Origin: Aporrectodea caliginosa
Lineage: Eukaryota > Annelida > Clitellata > Crassiclitellata > Lumbricidae
NCBI GenBank assembly: GCA_020284085.1
Contig: JACEVL010000054.1
Coordinates: 329,001 to 393,000 of the forward strand
Direction: 5' to 3'
Length of the DNA stretch: 64,000 bases
The position numbers and the translations under genes were made by a program. Below the pieces are notes generated by a model. It was not told the origin of the DNA and did not search any database. It saw only the letters and a list, made by a program, of their open reading frames with translations. Of the stretch, positions 20,556 through 32,344 are shown piece after piece; position 1 is the first letter of the stretch, and every line of letters begins with the position of its first letter.

Positions 20556-20861
20556 CGATGGCCGCAGTTACATAAACTGTTCATTTTAAACGAAACATCG
20601 CCACTTTAATGGCGAAAATACAGCTGCAAAAACTAACAGGACGATAATATTTATATTGTTAGGATGGAAAACGAGTGGGTTCATCTTGGTTGTTGAACGC
20701 AAAATAACTGTCTACGGTAAGGATTGAAAGATTATTATAGTGAGTTAAGGAGGGCGTGGCTAATCATCTTTGTAATGGCATAGCGTCGATTAGCTGGAAC
20801 TATAAACACTCGCCGCAATGAAATCCTATTTCGGCTATTGAATAAATCCCTACGCGATGGC

Positions 20862-20935
20862 TTGAGGTGGATTCGAACCCGCAACCCTCCGGCTGCAAAG
20901 CACCGAACATACCCCTACACCACCGCGCCCCACAA
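20862..20935 (-). ncRNA. tRNA-like element with intact Pol III boxes
   Basis: On the minus strand GGGGCGCGGTGGTGTAGGGG contains a perfect A box (TGGTGTAGGGG) and, about 40 bases on, a perfect B box (GGTTCGAATCC). An anticodon-like arm TTCGG/CCGGA pairs but encloses a 10-base loop, and the T-stem has mismatches. It is therefore a tRNA pseudogene or SINE head and not a working tRNA. Confidence 0.5.
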
Positions 20936-22113
20936 TATAGGTTTCAGTAAGTTTAAATTGTAGGCTATATGGGTCGTCCATTCATTATGTCAACAAATTT
21001 TAGGTAGTTTTGACTCCCTCCCCTTGTCAACAACTGTCAAACATTGAAGGACCCCTAAAAATTATATCAACAATCCCAGAACCCCCACCCCTACAAAAAG
21101 AAACACAATGCCTCAATAATGTAGAATAATGTTTTAGATTTTTTTACACTAAAAATGCAATCTCGAATTTCAAAATATATGAGTTTAGTTTATTACCAGC
21201 TTTTTAGACATCTTGCCAAATTTAGGCATTTCTGGTTTTTTGGGTGGCTTTGGGGCTCCTCAAGAAGTGAGTCAAATCCAATATTATTTTACCGCCAGGC
21301 TACTATACACAGTACACAACTTTTGTACCCTCTGCCGATTCTGAAATGTTCACTTTTTCACTCCACCCTAAATTGTGTAATGTGTATGGTATTTTCTCGA
21401 TAGAGTTACACCTGGCGAATGGGTATAGTGGCAGACAGCAGATGAGTGTCACGTGGACGATACATGCTAATTTAGTGATAGACGGCATGGAGTTGATTAC
21501 GAGACTGAGCACTCCTGTGAGGATGCGTCTTGTCTGGTTGTCAGAGCGGGTGTTTATGAAACAGAGGACAAAGAGAGTCTGTACCAGAGAGTGAGTTGGA
21601 CATGAGATATTGTTGGTGATGTGTTGTAAGTTTTATCAACTATTCTAGAGACTTGCAAAGAAGTAATATCGAAAATGGAAGTTTCATATATGATTGCAGA
21701 CATTTTAAAGTATTATCTCGAGTACCGTCAAGTTACTTTAGAATACAATATTTGTTTGCGGGAGACTTGTTCTCCTTCATCTGTACACCTTCTTGGAAGG
21801 ATGTCGTAATGGAATGGAGAGCATACAGGCTCTTGCCAAAGAAGTGAAATAAATAATAAATACATAGATACATATATGCACACATGCATTCAAACATACA
21901 TAAGCCTACGTACACGAGCACGTAATGTAATGTTAATCTATAAAATTTTCAGTGTCGCACTAAAGCCCCCACCCGGACTAGGGCGCCATATCAAAGTGCG
22001 CAAATCGAGGGATTTTTGGCATGTGACAATGATGCTGTTTTCTCTCGGGTCAAAATAAAATCTTATAAATTATATTTTAAAATAATTAGCGACCTTTTCG
22101 TTTCTATTTTCAG
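20936..22113 (+). other. Presumed intron of copy B with repeat scraps
   Basis: A GGGTCGTCCATTCATTATGT motif at about 20969, typical of MITE ends, begins an AT-rich stretch. From about 21850 to 22110 the sequence aligns with introns of copies A (3395-3487) and C (28740-28930). No exon is recognised. Confidence 0.45.
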
Positions 22114-22985
22114 ATAAACTTCAATACAAATCGGATCCAGTCTTGGTTCAGACGATCAGAACAAAAGCAGCAGAGGAAAGAAAGAAACCGATATGTGGAT
22201 TGACGATCTTAGACAAAGAATTGTTTGTTTTGAGTAAAGAGAGTTCAGAAGTTGAAGTTTACGATTCGACTAATTTCGGTTTCAATCGTCAATGGAAATT
22301 GGAGGAATTAATTTATCCTTACGACATAGTATCCTGCAACAGAAATAAATGTCTCTACATCTTCGATTACAAGACCATCGGTCAGTCGATGGAAATCTTG
22401 AGAATTGAACCAAATGGAAAATTGCTAAATAAATGGTTAACAGGAAACGACTATGGTTGTCTGTCTGTTACCGGTGAATCAAACATCGTTGTAACTGGTT
22501 ATGGGAAAAATAAAATAAATGAGTATTCGCCAGATGGACAATTGCTCCGTGAAATAAATCTATCATCAGGCGCAGGTTTTCGTCATCCGAAGCATGCTAT
22601 AAAACTGACCAATGGTGATTTCGTGGTCAGTCATGGCTGTGGTCTTGGTGATCAGCACAGAGTGTGTGTATTGGATGCGGACGGAAATTTTAGGAAGTCA
22701 TTCGGTGGAAAATGTGGTTCTAACACAGCACAAATGAATATTCCAGTTCACATGTTCGTCGATGGAAATGGATTCGTGATGGTAACTGACCGAGTTTTGT
22801 TATTGAATTCAGATTTGGAATTTAATAGAACAATTCTCTCAAACGCAGAACAATACGGACTACGATACCCATTTAGGATTCTTCTGGATGAGTCGAATGA
22901 TCGATTATTTTTGGCTGACAACGGATCGGACTCCGAGAAGAAGATATTCACAGACGGACGAATTTTAATTTTTGATTTTATTTGA
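22114..22985 (+). CDS. NHL-like propeller exon, copy B, intact
   Basis: The acceptor TTTTCAG ends at 22113 and phase 1 reading opens DKLQYKSDPVLVQTIRTKAA. About 290 residues follow without a stop: LTILDKELFVLSKESSEVEV, KCLYIFDYKT, EILRIEPNGKLLNKW, NKINEYSPDGQLLREI, HPKHAIKLTNGDFVVSHG, CVLDADGNFRKSFGGKCGSN, VDGNGFVMVTDRVLLLN and a C-terminal LLDESNDRLFLADNGSDSEK, TDGRILIFDFI. These are NHL-type beta-propeller blades. Compared with copy C, a few residues are lost after VMVTD, where the others read (A)D-MNHRVLL. That is an in-frame deletion that should shorten one loop. The exon is the natural partner of the broken coiled-coil exon at 15474. Confidence 0.85.
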
Positions 22986-23042
22986 TTTATTAAATTTTAT
23001 TATATTTCCCTTCAATCTAGAGTTAATTAATAATTCAATTGC

Positions 23043-23130
23043 AGCGCTCGTGAATAAGCTGATGCCCTGCACTTGGTTCTCGAATGGCGCTTTAGAAGTT
23101 TGAAGATTACGATTACGATTGCGATTGCGA
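23043..23130 (+). repeat. Dispersed 3'-end repeat with GATTAC tail
   Basis: GCGCTCGTGAATAAGCTGAT, CCCTGCACTTGG, AATGGCGCTTTAGAAGTTTG, then GATTACGATTACGATTGCG. It is the opposite orientation of the copy at 17020-17102 and lies 60 bases after the copy B stop codon. Confidence 0.6.
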
Positions 23131-23639
23131 TCACGAACTACTTGCACCTAATTTGTGCTCATTTCTTGTGTTAGGGCATGAACCTTTCAGATTCGATGAT
23201 GCATCGCATAACTTTTATAAATTATTTAATCGATTTGAATCTTCTTAGTTTCCAGTTTGCATAGATGAGAAACTATATTTATCCCATTCAACTGCTTAAT
23301 GAAAATTTCATACTAAGGTGAAAAATATTTTCTTCAAACTTTGTAGTTAGTATTTTATTTAATATATTTTCACTTGGTCTATTTAGTACCGACTTTAAAA
23401 CAACTTAGCCAGATGTCAGAGAATTTTCTGGAGTGGCGGTACGAGTGCCTATAATAATATCATTGTCTTTTTGTAGTTGATTGCGGTTTGACACTCAGGT
23501 ATAATAAACGAATATATATACGCACATAGTTGCTCACGATCACGCAGCACTATTGCCACTGTTCATCTCCGACAACAGATCTTTGTCAGTCGAAAAGTCA
23601 CGCACTCTCACATTCTAGCGGAAAGAGATGTGTGAATTT

Positions 23640-24838
<1,199 letters not shown>

Positions 24839-26244
24839 TTTTCCGGGTAACATGGTAAATTCAGAATTCAGCTGTCCCCAGTCATTTCTCGAAAAACTAT
24901 ACCTAGTCTGATTATGCTAAGTGTTGATATTAATAATATGTATTTGATCAGTCAACAATTTCAGATATTTGAAAGTGATAATTTAAAGCAATAACCTAAT
25001 TTATTAAAATTTATTTTCAATTTAAAATGTTCCAACTCTGTTACTGTCCCTAGGCTCTAGTACTTATTGCTTTAGTCTACAATTTAGAAATGATTTGTAT
25101 TGAGCCAAAAAATTCACGTGTTTCTTATGTATTATATATTTGTGTATGTTTTAAAATACAACTTGGTGAACCGGATCTTCAGTATAATTAAAGGAAAATT
25201 TTTAAAACTTGTCCCCAGGATTTATGTATACTCCGTTACCATGTAAAAAATTAATCTTCTATCTCCGAACCATTCAATTTTGTGTTCGCGCAACTAGACT
25301 CATCTCTTCTATGTAATCTATGTAAGCTATTTATATCTTCACCAACGATATAAATGGTCCGACAAATTTCATACGAATTTTCATTTATTTCGTACCAGAT
25401 GTGTTTTTTATTATACGGCCACTCCGTTACTGCATTTTTGCCATGATTATAAATTAATCTAATTCCAATAATATTTGTAATATAACGCTTATAAGCAAAA
25501 TAATGATTTTACCAACGATCGATGTGGACGCGTCAGCGATAATATGGTATTTACCATGCTTGCAACCCAAATTGTCTACTCCGTTACCTGTCCACTCCGT
25601 TAACATTTATTTGGTAACGCATGGGACAACTATGTAACGGAGTGGAAAAATTGTGCTCGACACTCCGGAAGATAGTAACGGAGTGGAATTATTATAGGCT
25701 AAATGGTGTGGTATTTTGATGCTGTGAGCAGATTTTAAGACAATACCATAAATATTTTAGTGTTTTTTCTGTCTATTCGATCACTGGGAATGAGTTGGCT
25801 CAAGTGATTTCTTTTGTTGTTTGGGCAAAAATATTTATTCAACTTAACATTAAATGCTTTTATTTCCATAACGGAGTGGAACTTTTCTAAATAAATGAAA
25901 CTGTGATGGAATCAGAAAATAATTATAAGTTTTCTAATTTCTTTTATTTCTATTTTATAAATATTAATACTAGAAACATATTGGAATGTTAAAATACACA
26001 ACAGAAGCTGTACAACGTATAAAACAGATCTCATATGTGGATACAGTAACGGAGTGGACAGGATATTTTAGTAGGGCTATTTTTTTTCTACCAAAAACTT
26101 TTTACATTTACATATTAGTGCAAAACCAAATACATATTTGTGAAATAGAAACATTCAAGATTTATTCCAAAGAAAAAAAACTGTATTTGGGAAAAAATTT
26201 TTTTTGCTTGTTGAATTTGTGAATTTACCATGTTACCGGAAAAT
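24839..26244. mobile_element. Non-coding TIR transposon with mirrored ACTCCGTTAC motifs
   Basis: The ends are TTTTCCGGGTAACATGGTAA at 24839 and its near-exact inverse finishing at 26244. They are flanked by GAGTCA (24833-24838) and GACTCA (26245-26250), a possible imperfect 6-bp duplication. Removing the element rejoins the RTE frame (IRNL + THLRYADD). No transposase is visible. ACTCCGTTAC occurs at 25230, 25421, 25578 and 25594, and its inverse GTAACGGAGT at 25634, 25675, 25870 and 26046, pointing towards a centre near 25610. Confidence 0.8.
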
Positions 26245-26271
26245 GACTCAGATTACGAATTTATACAGCAT

Positions 26272-26550
26272 GCTCTTTCGACTAAGGGGAGCTATTGGTC
26301 ACTCGGGCCCGCTCCTCGGTCAGACAGCGTCGAGCTTTTTCGGTTGTTGGCCCCTCCACTTGGAATGGGCTGTCACTTACGTTACGCTTACTCGCCCCCG
26401 GAATGATTTGCCTGCTTTCTACCAACTACTAAAGTCCTTTCTGTTTGGCCGTGGCTGGGCTGGGAGCGCCTCTGAGTAGGTTTTTCTGAAGAGGCGCTAT
26501 ATAAATATCCGGAATGAATGAATGAATGAATGAATGAATGAATGAATATG
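26272..26550 (+). mobile_element. LINE RT C-terminus and 3' end, right part of the split copy
   Basis: This resumes the LINE at 23640-23927: ARSSVRQRRAFSVVGPSTWN, LSLTLRLLA and, after a frame change, LLKSFLFGRGWAGSASE with its stop at 26477-26479. The 3' hairpin and an (AATG)n tail run to about 26550. The junction repeats GCTCTT(T)CGACT on both sides of the inserted RTE. Confidence 0.8.
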
Positions 26551-26639
26551 CACGACTCCAGATGCTCCGCTCCTCGAATGCCGCGACAGAGGCAGGCCTC
26601 AGGAGGATTCTAATGCACAGCTGGAAATCATAATGCTGA

Positions 26640-26775
26640 ATGCTTCAGAGAGCAATATTTTAATTTTATTGACACTGTTATCTCTTCATTGGAAAACCGT
26701 TGCACCCAGAACAGCCTTCAGAAGTACGTTGAGTTGAAAAATCTGCTTCGAGAGGTTATGTAGCAGTAGTAAAGA
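26640..26775 (+). pseudogene. hAT transposase-like fragment
   Basis: A short frame AECFREQYFNFIDTVISSLE, NRCTQNSLQKYVELKNLL resembles the segment before the C-terminal dimerisation region of hAT transposases (Y-x-FID-x-x-I-x-x-L-x-x-R). Stops follow immediately. It is too short for certainty. Confidence 0.4.
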
Positions 26776-27024
26776 TATATCCTTTAGCCTATTGCTTATA
26801 TCTCTCATCAAGTATTAGGCCTACATAAAATCCAGACATAGATTTCTGGTCCAGGTCGCCATGGTCAGGCTTCATAAATGGGATTTATCAGTGGCTGAAA
26901 AACTGCGACACACTGAACGTGCAGTTAGACAGATGTTTGACCAAGTTGAACAACTTGTCCGGTTACTTTTGACAGTTCGCTGTCGGCTCGTGGGCGCTTG
27001 GCCTAAAGTAGCCTAATTGATGTA

Positions 27025-27144
27025 ATGGAGCGAATGCCAAATAGCATCATCATTGATGTTGATCCACCAAACGAAGACGGAGGAGAGAAGGTCATTGGAT
27101 ATCATGTCGAGTACGAGGAGAAGACGCTAGAATTCAAAACCTGA
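27025..27144 (+). CDS. Small ORF resembling part of a fibronectin type III domain
   Basis: 39 codons contain NSIIIDVDPPNEDGG, EKVIGYHVEYEEKTLEF. P-x-x-x-GG-x-x-I-x-GY-x-VEY is the strand C-C' signature of fibronectin III domains. The frame is open upstream (SSLIDV), so it may be the last exon of a longer gene. An AATAAA lies nine bases after the stop (27153-27158). It converges tail to tail with the minus-strand gene at 27268-27636. Confidence 0.35.
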   Translation: MERMPNSIIIDVDPPNEDGGEKVIGYHVEYEEKTLEFKT

Positions 27145-27174
27145 CAAGTCTTAATAAACACGAGCCTATCAAAC

Positions 27175-27180
27175 TTTATT
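27175..27180 (-). terminator. AATAAA polyadenylation signal of the SAP-like gene
   Basis: The minus strand reads AATAAA 88 bases past the stop codon, 17 bases from the plus-strand AATAAA at 27153. The two transcripts' 3' ends would therefore overlap. Confidence 0.5.
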
Positions 27181-27267
27181 AATTTTACTAAAAATACTTG
27201 AAATCTTTGACTTCAAAGAGTCTAACTTTTCATTCACGGGTTTCTTTTCTCTCGAGGAGCTACGTAA

Positions 27268-27636
27268 TTAACCAACCAATCTGAAAAAGGTGTTAAGTTT
27301 AGACTTAAACTCGTTCTTCACTTCAATCAAAACATTATTAAAACGAGATTTCCAAGTATTAGATGAAGGTTTATACTTACCTGGAACAAGCGTTGGAACT
27401 TTGATGTCTGGAACTGGAGCGTCTAGAGGGTTGCTTCCACGTCCAGTCTTAACGCTTTGTGTGGGTGCAGACGATACGAATGCTATGAGATCCGCTTTTC
27501 GCAGTCTTGAATAACCCTTCATATCTTTCTCTTTAGCGATACTTCGTAATTGTTTTACTGTTTTCGTTTTGTATTCCATTTTATATACAGAAGATTTTTC
27601 TTTAAGTCCTTTCGTGAAATCAGAATTTGTATTCAT
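27268..27636 (-). CDS. Small SAP/Rho-N-like domain protein, 122 residues
   Basis: The minus frame from ATG 27636 reads MNTNSDFTKGLKEKSS, then YKTKTVKQLRSIAKEKDMKG, YSRLRKADLIAFV, a Pro-rich linker (PLDAPVPDIKVPTLVPGKYK) and a basic amphipathic tail (WKSRFNNVLIEVKNEFKSKL). The central helix-turn-helix (V-x-x-LR-x-IA-x-x-x-x-x-K-GYS-x-x-x-K-x-DLI) matches SAP/Rho-N-like DNA- or RNA-binding motifs. The same motif is frequent in proteins of Polinton-like and other mobile elements, but no other such gene is visible here. The gene is compact: a TATA box about 40 bp upstream, no intron, and AATAAA 90 bp after the stop. An upstream GTG is in frame, but ATG 27636 fits the TATA position. Function unknown. 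Confidence 0.6.
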   Translation of the reverse strand: MNTNSDFTKGLKEKSSVYKMEYKTKTVKQLRSIAKEKDMKGYSRLRKADLIAFVSSAPTQSVKTGRGSNPLDAPVPDIKVPTLVPGKYKPSSNTWKSRFNNVLIEVKNEFKSKLNTFFRLVG

Positions 27637-27674
27637 TTTTAGAGTAGTATGCGGAATTTGTTTTTTCACACGAG

Positions 27675-27683
27675 CTTATATAG
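27675..27683 (-). promoter_or_regulatory. TATA box of the SAP-like gene
   Basis: The minus strand reads CTATATAAG, about 40 bases before the ATG at 27636, which allows a very short leader. Confidence 0.5.
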
Positions 27684-27824
27684 ACCGACAACACGGGCTT
27701 ATGATACTATGAGGATTGCCCAACCTATTACGCCATGTCAGCAGAACGCAGGAATTTCCACCAGTTTCATGCTGACTCATCAACGCGCAGAAGCGGCTAT
27801 TGGTTTCGTAGGAGGGTTGTGGTT

Positions 27825-27984
27825 ATTACGCAATACGTAAAATCTAACCTAGGTTATTGCGTAATATTCCAGATATTTACGCGGATGACTCAGGATCGAA
27901 ACCGCGGAGATTTCCAGCAGTTTAAAGAAACGGCTATTGTACACGCGCGCCTACGATTATTAATAACTTTGGTTATTGCGTAAT
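27825..27984. promoter_or_regulatory. Three C/EBP-PAR-type bZIP palindromes upstream of the SAP-like gene
   Basis: ATTACGCAAT at 27825-27834 and ATTGCGTAAT at 27856-27865 and 27975-27984 fit the RTTRCGYAAY site of C/EBP/PAR bZIP factors. The last two are each next to a CCTAGG. They lie 190-350 bp upstream of the ATG. They sit in a degenerate duplication (about 27740-27840 and 27890-27990). Confidence 0.4.
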
Positions 27985-28942
27985 AACCTAGGTTGTGGTG
28001 TGTTCACATATTTTTATGTAGCGCATTTGTAAATGAGCCAGAGAATTTAATTATATACTACTGAAAACAAAGTTCTGCCAAATCCACTGGAACGTGCAGA
28101 AATAGTCAATACTTTGCATTTAACACAGTTGTCTGTCGACGAAGTTTTTTAAAATTTGTGCAATCCTAATTTAGTTATTTTAATATGCTCCTTTTTCACT
28201 GAATATCAAGAATCGGCGTTCCATAATTTTAGGACTTAATAGACTTAGGATATTACGTAGTTTACTTGCTTATGTTAAAAGTCGCCTGCCTTTGAAAGTT
28301 ATACGTCACAGCAGCCAAAAGATACCGTTTAACTCTTGGAACAACTTGAAAGAGTTATTCATTCAATCTTGAATTAAATATGCAATTCTTGTTGCTATGC
28401 ATACAATGGACGAGTTTTGGGATTGAAATGAAGCAAGAGCACGAGTGTGGCTTTTTGTATGGCCTTACGTTGTGCTAGTTTGGTTCTGGCTAGGTTTTGT
28501 AGGTTATTCTTTCGTTCTTTAGTTTTACAATGTGCGTGCCGGAAAATGGCACACGTAGTTTCACTCGCCAGGGCCAATGAATCGAAAGCGCCAGTCTTTC
28601 AAATGTGGAGATGAAAGGCATGGAGCGTATAATGCTTCAAATCTGCTCTCTATCGCTGGGGCTGTGTAGAGTGGCAGCTCTGAGAAGTCATCTTGAATGG
28701 GTACTATAATGATGATCTGAAAGAAATTAAATAAACAAATAAAAAATAAATACATAGATTAGTATTTTATATAAAATTATACCTTAACATGCGTGCAATG
28801 CCGTGCATGCATACATACATACGTACGTGAACACGTAATGCAATGTAATGTTAATTTAAACAAATTTCAGTGGCACACTTAAGCCCCACACAGGGACAAT
28901 GGTGCTAAATCAAAGTCAGTCCGCAAGAGGTAATATTCTTCT

Positions 28943-30365
28943 GGTCAGTTTCTGGTCAGGATCCATGTAAAAATGTCTAACGATATACTAATAATTTGGT
29001 GCCTGAAAAGTGATTCGAATGATGTTAAATCAGTTAATTTTGTTATTACAGATAGCGGGAACAAGATTTTGAACCTCGAAAAGAAACTGAAACAAGAGCA
29101 AAGTGAGAAGGAACAGCTCATGATCGTACAAACAGAAGAAAAGAGAAGATTACACGGTATATAGAGGTTAAAAACTGAAATTTCATGGTGCCTTATAGAA
29201 AAGCCTAAGGCCGGGGTTGGGTCGGGAGCGCTTCTGAGTGGTAACCTTGAAGGGACGCGATAAGAATCCTCGTAATGAATGTATTAAGAGTATGATATTT
29301 TAACCTAAATTTTTCTCTAAGCTTGTCCATGCAATTCGAAAGTTTGCTGAAATAATTACTAATTTATATATAGTAGGCGATTGGAAATAACTACTTAGTT
29401 TCAATAAATTACGACATCAAGTCATTATTTATACCAAAATGAAATGATTTCTTTTAACTCAACGATATTTGGACGCCAAAGGTTAGATTCTATTGCATGG
29501 GGAGAAAGGGATTAAATGACCAGTACAGTAGATGGAAGTCTAAACTTCTAAATCAACTATTACTTTTTACATGTCTGTTAATCTAAAACTAATTACTATT
29601 TTATTGAAAATGTAGATTTTAACTTCACAAGAACTTTTCAAATCCAAAGTAAACTAACCGTATTGTTATTCGTGCTTTTTGGAGAACGCATTTTTTAATA
29701 CAACGGCGCTCCATACGCCATTACTCGATGGCTTTGACAATGCAACTGAGGCACTCTGCGTCTTTTCCTGTCTATGTCTTTTTCTCTGTGTGGATTTCTC
29801 CGTTGATATCTGCCGGTGAATCTCCAAGTGGTTCTCCTTTAGTTTCGTTATCAGTGTCTGTTTCTTTATTATCACTATTGCGATCTCCTGCTTCAAGCAG
29901 CTTGACTCCAATTCGAGAGATTTGTGGCGTGTGACAATACAATCATATTCAAGCAAAATAATGCAAATTATTTTTTAAACAATAATATTAACAATCTTTT
30001 TAATTTTATTTACAGATAAACTTCGATACAACACGGATCCGGTCTTGATTCAGACGATCAGAACAAAAGCCGCAGAAGAAGGAAAGAAACCGATCTATGG
30101 ATTAACGATCTTAGACAACGAATTGTTTGTTGTGACTGAAGAGAGTTCAGAAGTTGAAATTTATGATTCTATTAAATTCAGTTTCAGTCGTCGATGGAAT
30201 TTCAAGGAATTAACTGATCCAATGGACATAGGATCCTGCAATAGAAATAAATGTCTCTACATTTTTGACTACAGAGAGCATTTAGGTGGGTCGGGTGAAA
30301 TCTTGAGAGTTGATTTAAATGGAAATGTAATAAAGAACTGGCCAGCAGAAGACGATTCTGTTCGT
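28943..30365 (+). repeat. Left arm of a large inverted duplication (copies C and D)
   Basis: This arm contains the short exon, the LINE 3'-end insertion at 29210-29285, the intron and the first 350 bases of the propeller exon of copy C. The same order appears reverse-complemented at 31995-33309, with small indels. The 1.6-kb spacer holds the rest of copy C. The shared LINE insertion shows that it predates the duplication. Confidence 0.85.
29052..29156 (+). CDS. Short coiled-coil exon of TRIM/NHL-like copy C
   Basis: 105 bases between TTACAG and GTATAT encode DSGNKILNLEKKLKQEQSEK, EQLMIVQTEEKRRLH, a leucine/glutamate-rich helix. Phase 1 at both ends, so it is a skippable cassette. Copy D carries the same exon on the minus strand at 33093-33197. 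The 5' RING exon of this copy is not seen. Confidence 0.65.
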
Positions 30366-30890
30366 CTGTCTGTCACAGAAGAATCGAATGTCGTTCTAAG
30401 TGTTACAAATAAGAATAAATTAACTGAATATTCGCCAGATGGAAAATTGATCCGTGAAATTAATTTCTCATCGGACGCAGATATTCGATTTCCCTTGCAT
30501 GCTATGAAGCTGATCAATGGTCATTTTGTTGTCAGTCATGGGTATTTTGATGATGATTTACATAGAGTGTGTATAGTAGATGCAAATGGAAAACTTGAGA
30601 AGTCATACGGTGGAAAACCTGGATCGAATAGAGGCGAAATGAATCGTCCAGCCTATTTGTCCGTCGATGGAAATGGATTCGTGATGGTCGCTGATCAGAT
30701 GAATCATCGAGTTTTGTTATTGAATTCAGTTTTGGAATTTAAGAGAAAAATGCTATCAAAAGAGAAACACGGATTACGATATCCATCGAGGATTCTTCTG
30801 AATGAGTCAAATGGTCGAATGTTTGTGGCTGACAACGATTGGGACTCTACGAAGAAGTTACACAGAGATGGGCGAATTTTGATATTTTAA
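30016..30890 (+). CDS. NHL-like propeller exon, copy C, intact
   Basis: The acceptor TTTACAG ends at 30015 and phase 1 reading begins DKLRYNTDPVLIQTIRTKAA. An unbroken frame of about 290 residues carries six NHL-like units: CLYIFDYREHLGGSGEILRV, NKLTEYSPDGKLIREI, FPLHAMKLINGHFVVSHG, CIVDANGKLEKSYGGKPGSN, SVDGNGFVMVADQMNHRVLL, LLNESNGRMFVADNDWDSTK, ending DGRILIF. It is the best-preserved propeller in the window, since it keeps the MNHRVLL blade missing from copy B. It is probably the ligand-binding end of a RING/B-box protein. It forms the centre of the inverted duplication with copy D. Confidence 0.85.
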
Positions 30891-31680
30891 CTGATTTTTA
30901 ACTGATTTGTCAATAATCTATTTGTCAATATAATATAAAGGGTAATTTGAACCTTTCAACGAAAGTCTGATCTTCTTTGACGCGAAAATGAAAAAGGAAA
31001 TTTCAAATTCTACTTTAATAATTTTCGTAATTGTACTAAAACAATTAAACTTTAAGATATTAACTTCAAGTTAAGTTAAGCTGTGGAACAGCTAAGCCTA
31101 TGCGAACTTTACGGCTCTTTGCATTGCCAAGATCACTTATAACGTCTTCAAATTTCATTACCGGCATTAACTCATTTTCATTTTCTGAGTTGGCAGTTGG
31201 GGCCTACGAATGCAAGAATGCCTACGACGATCTTAAAACGGTCCTGATTAGTTTGCACTCATTTCTTTTGCTAAGGTGAGGACCTTATATTAGTTTAAAA
31301 ATCATTCTGATCTTGATTTTGTGAAAACATAATTATGTTGCCTAAAATTTCATCCATTGTATTTGCATCGAGCATAATTCTAGAAAGCTATAACTTACTT
31401 GTTCTTGTTCTGTGTTACTATTGTTTTGTGAAATAAAGATTGATATATAACATTAATATTTTGAACCGCTTATATAGGACATTGGTATTTTGAACCGCTT
31501 TTTATAGGACATTAGTATTTTTAAGCGCGTTAAGAGGACATGACGGCAAACGGGCCATTAGCAACCTATCTTCGAAGCAACAGGCTTCAGTGCAATATCG
31601 GAATAATCTTCTTATATTTTTAGTGTCCTTATTTCGCAATTGAACACCATTCTGTTTAATCTTGGTCTTGTGTCTGCATG

Positions 31681-31740
31681 TCTGGAGCGCTTCCGATGAC
31701 TCTTCTTGAAGAGGCGCCATATGATTAACTACAACTATAA
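31681..31740 (+). mobile_element. Solo LINE 3' hairpin end
   Basis: GGAGCGCTTCCGATGACTCT, TCTTGAAGAGGCGCCATATG is the conserved 3' terminal hairpin of the GSASE-type LINE, with no coding sequence attached. Confidence 0.55.
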
Positions 31741-31994
31741 TTTAATGCAGTTAAGTGTAAAACAGTTATTTTTGCACGACAATCTTTTGTTAAGCTATTA
31801 TGATAATAATAGAACCGAAGTAACTGAAGAGGTACAGAATGCAAATTGACGCATTAAGGATAGAATTTGTTTTTGGATGATGTGGTTAGACATAATGGGC
31901 AAAGACGTTGTGGGTAATAATGACGCCAAAACGAACGTCATTGGTTGAAGACATGAAGAGAATATGATAATGTTCCCATAATGGCAACATTATC

Positions 31995-32344
31995 ACGAAC
32001 AGAATCGTCTTCTGTTGACCAGTTCTTTATTACATTTCCATTTAAATCAACTCTCAAGATTTCACTCGACCCACCTACCTGCTCTCTATAGTCAAAAAGG
32101 TAGAGACATTTGTTTCTATTGCAGGATCCTATGTCCATTGGATCAATTAATTCCTTCAATTTCCATCGACGACTGAGATTGAATTTCATCAATTCGTAAA
32201 CTTCAACTGCTGAACTCTTTTCACTCACAACAAACAATTCTTCGTCTAAGATCGTTAATCCTCTGATCGGTTTCTTTTCTTCTTCTGCGGCTTTTGTTCT
32301 GATAATCTGAACCAAAACTGGATCCGATTTGTATCGAAGTTTAT
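31995..32344 (-). pseudogene. NHL-like propeller exon, copy D, truncated
   Basis: The minus strand opens DKLRYKSDPVLVQIIRTKAA after a TTACAG acceptor and matches copy C for about 117 residues, up to WSTEDDSVR. Homology then ends abruptly at 31995 and the frame runs into unrelated sequence (DNVAIMGTLS...). Only the first two blades remain. This is the inner breakpoint of the inverted duplication. Confidence 0.8.

Noticed and set aside
28561..28755. Minus-strand frame after a good polypyrimidine-AG (IIIIVPIQDDFSELPLY...)
   Set aside because: It could be a terminal exon, but no family, partner exon or poly(A) context was recognised.
29666..29956. Minus-strand 96-codon frame with a helical, basic sequence, also open in the mirrored copy D (32357-32581, +)
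   Set aside because: It runs antisense to the intron, and the homologous intron of copy A (3100-3400) has many stops in this frame. The similarity of C and D is explained by the recent inverted duplication.
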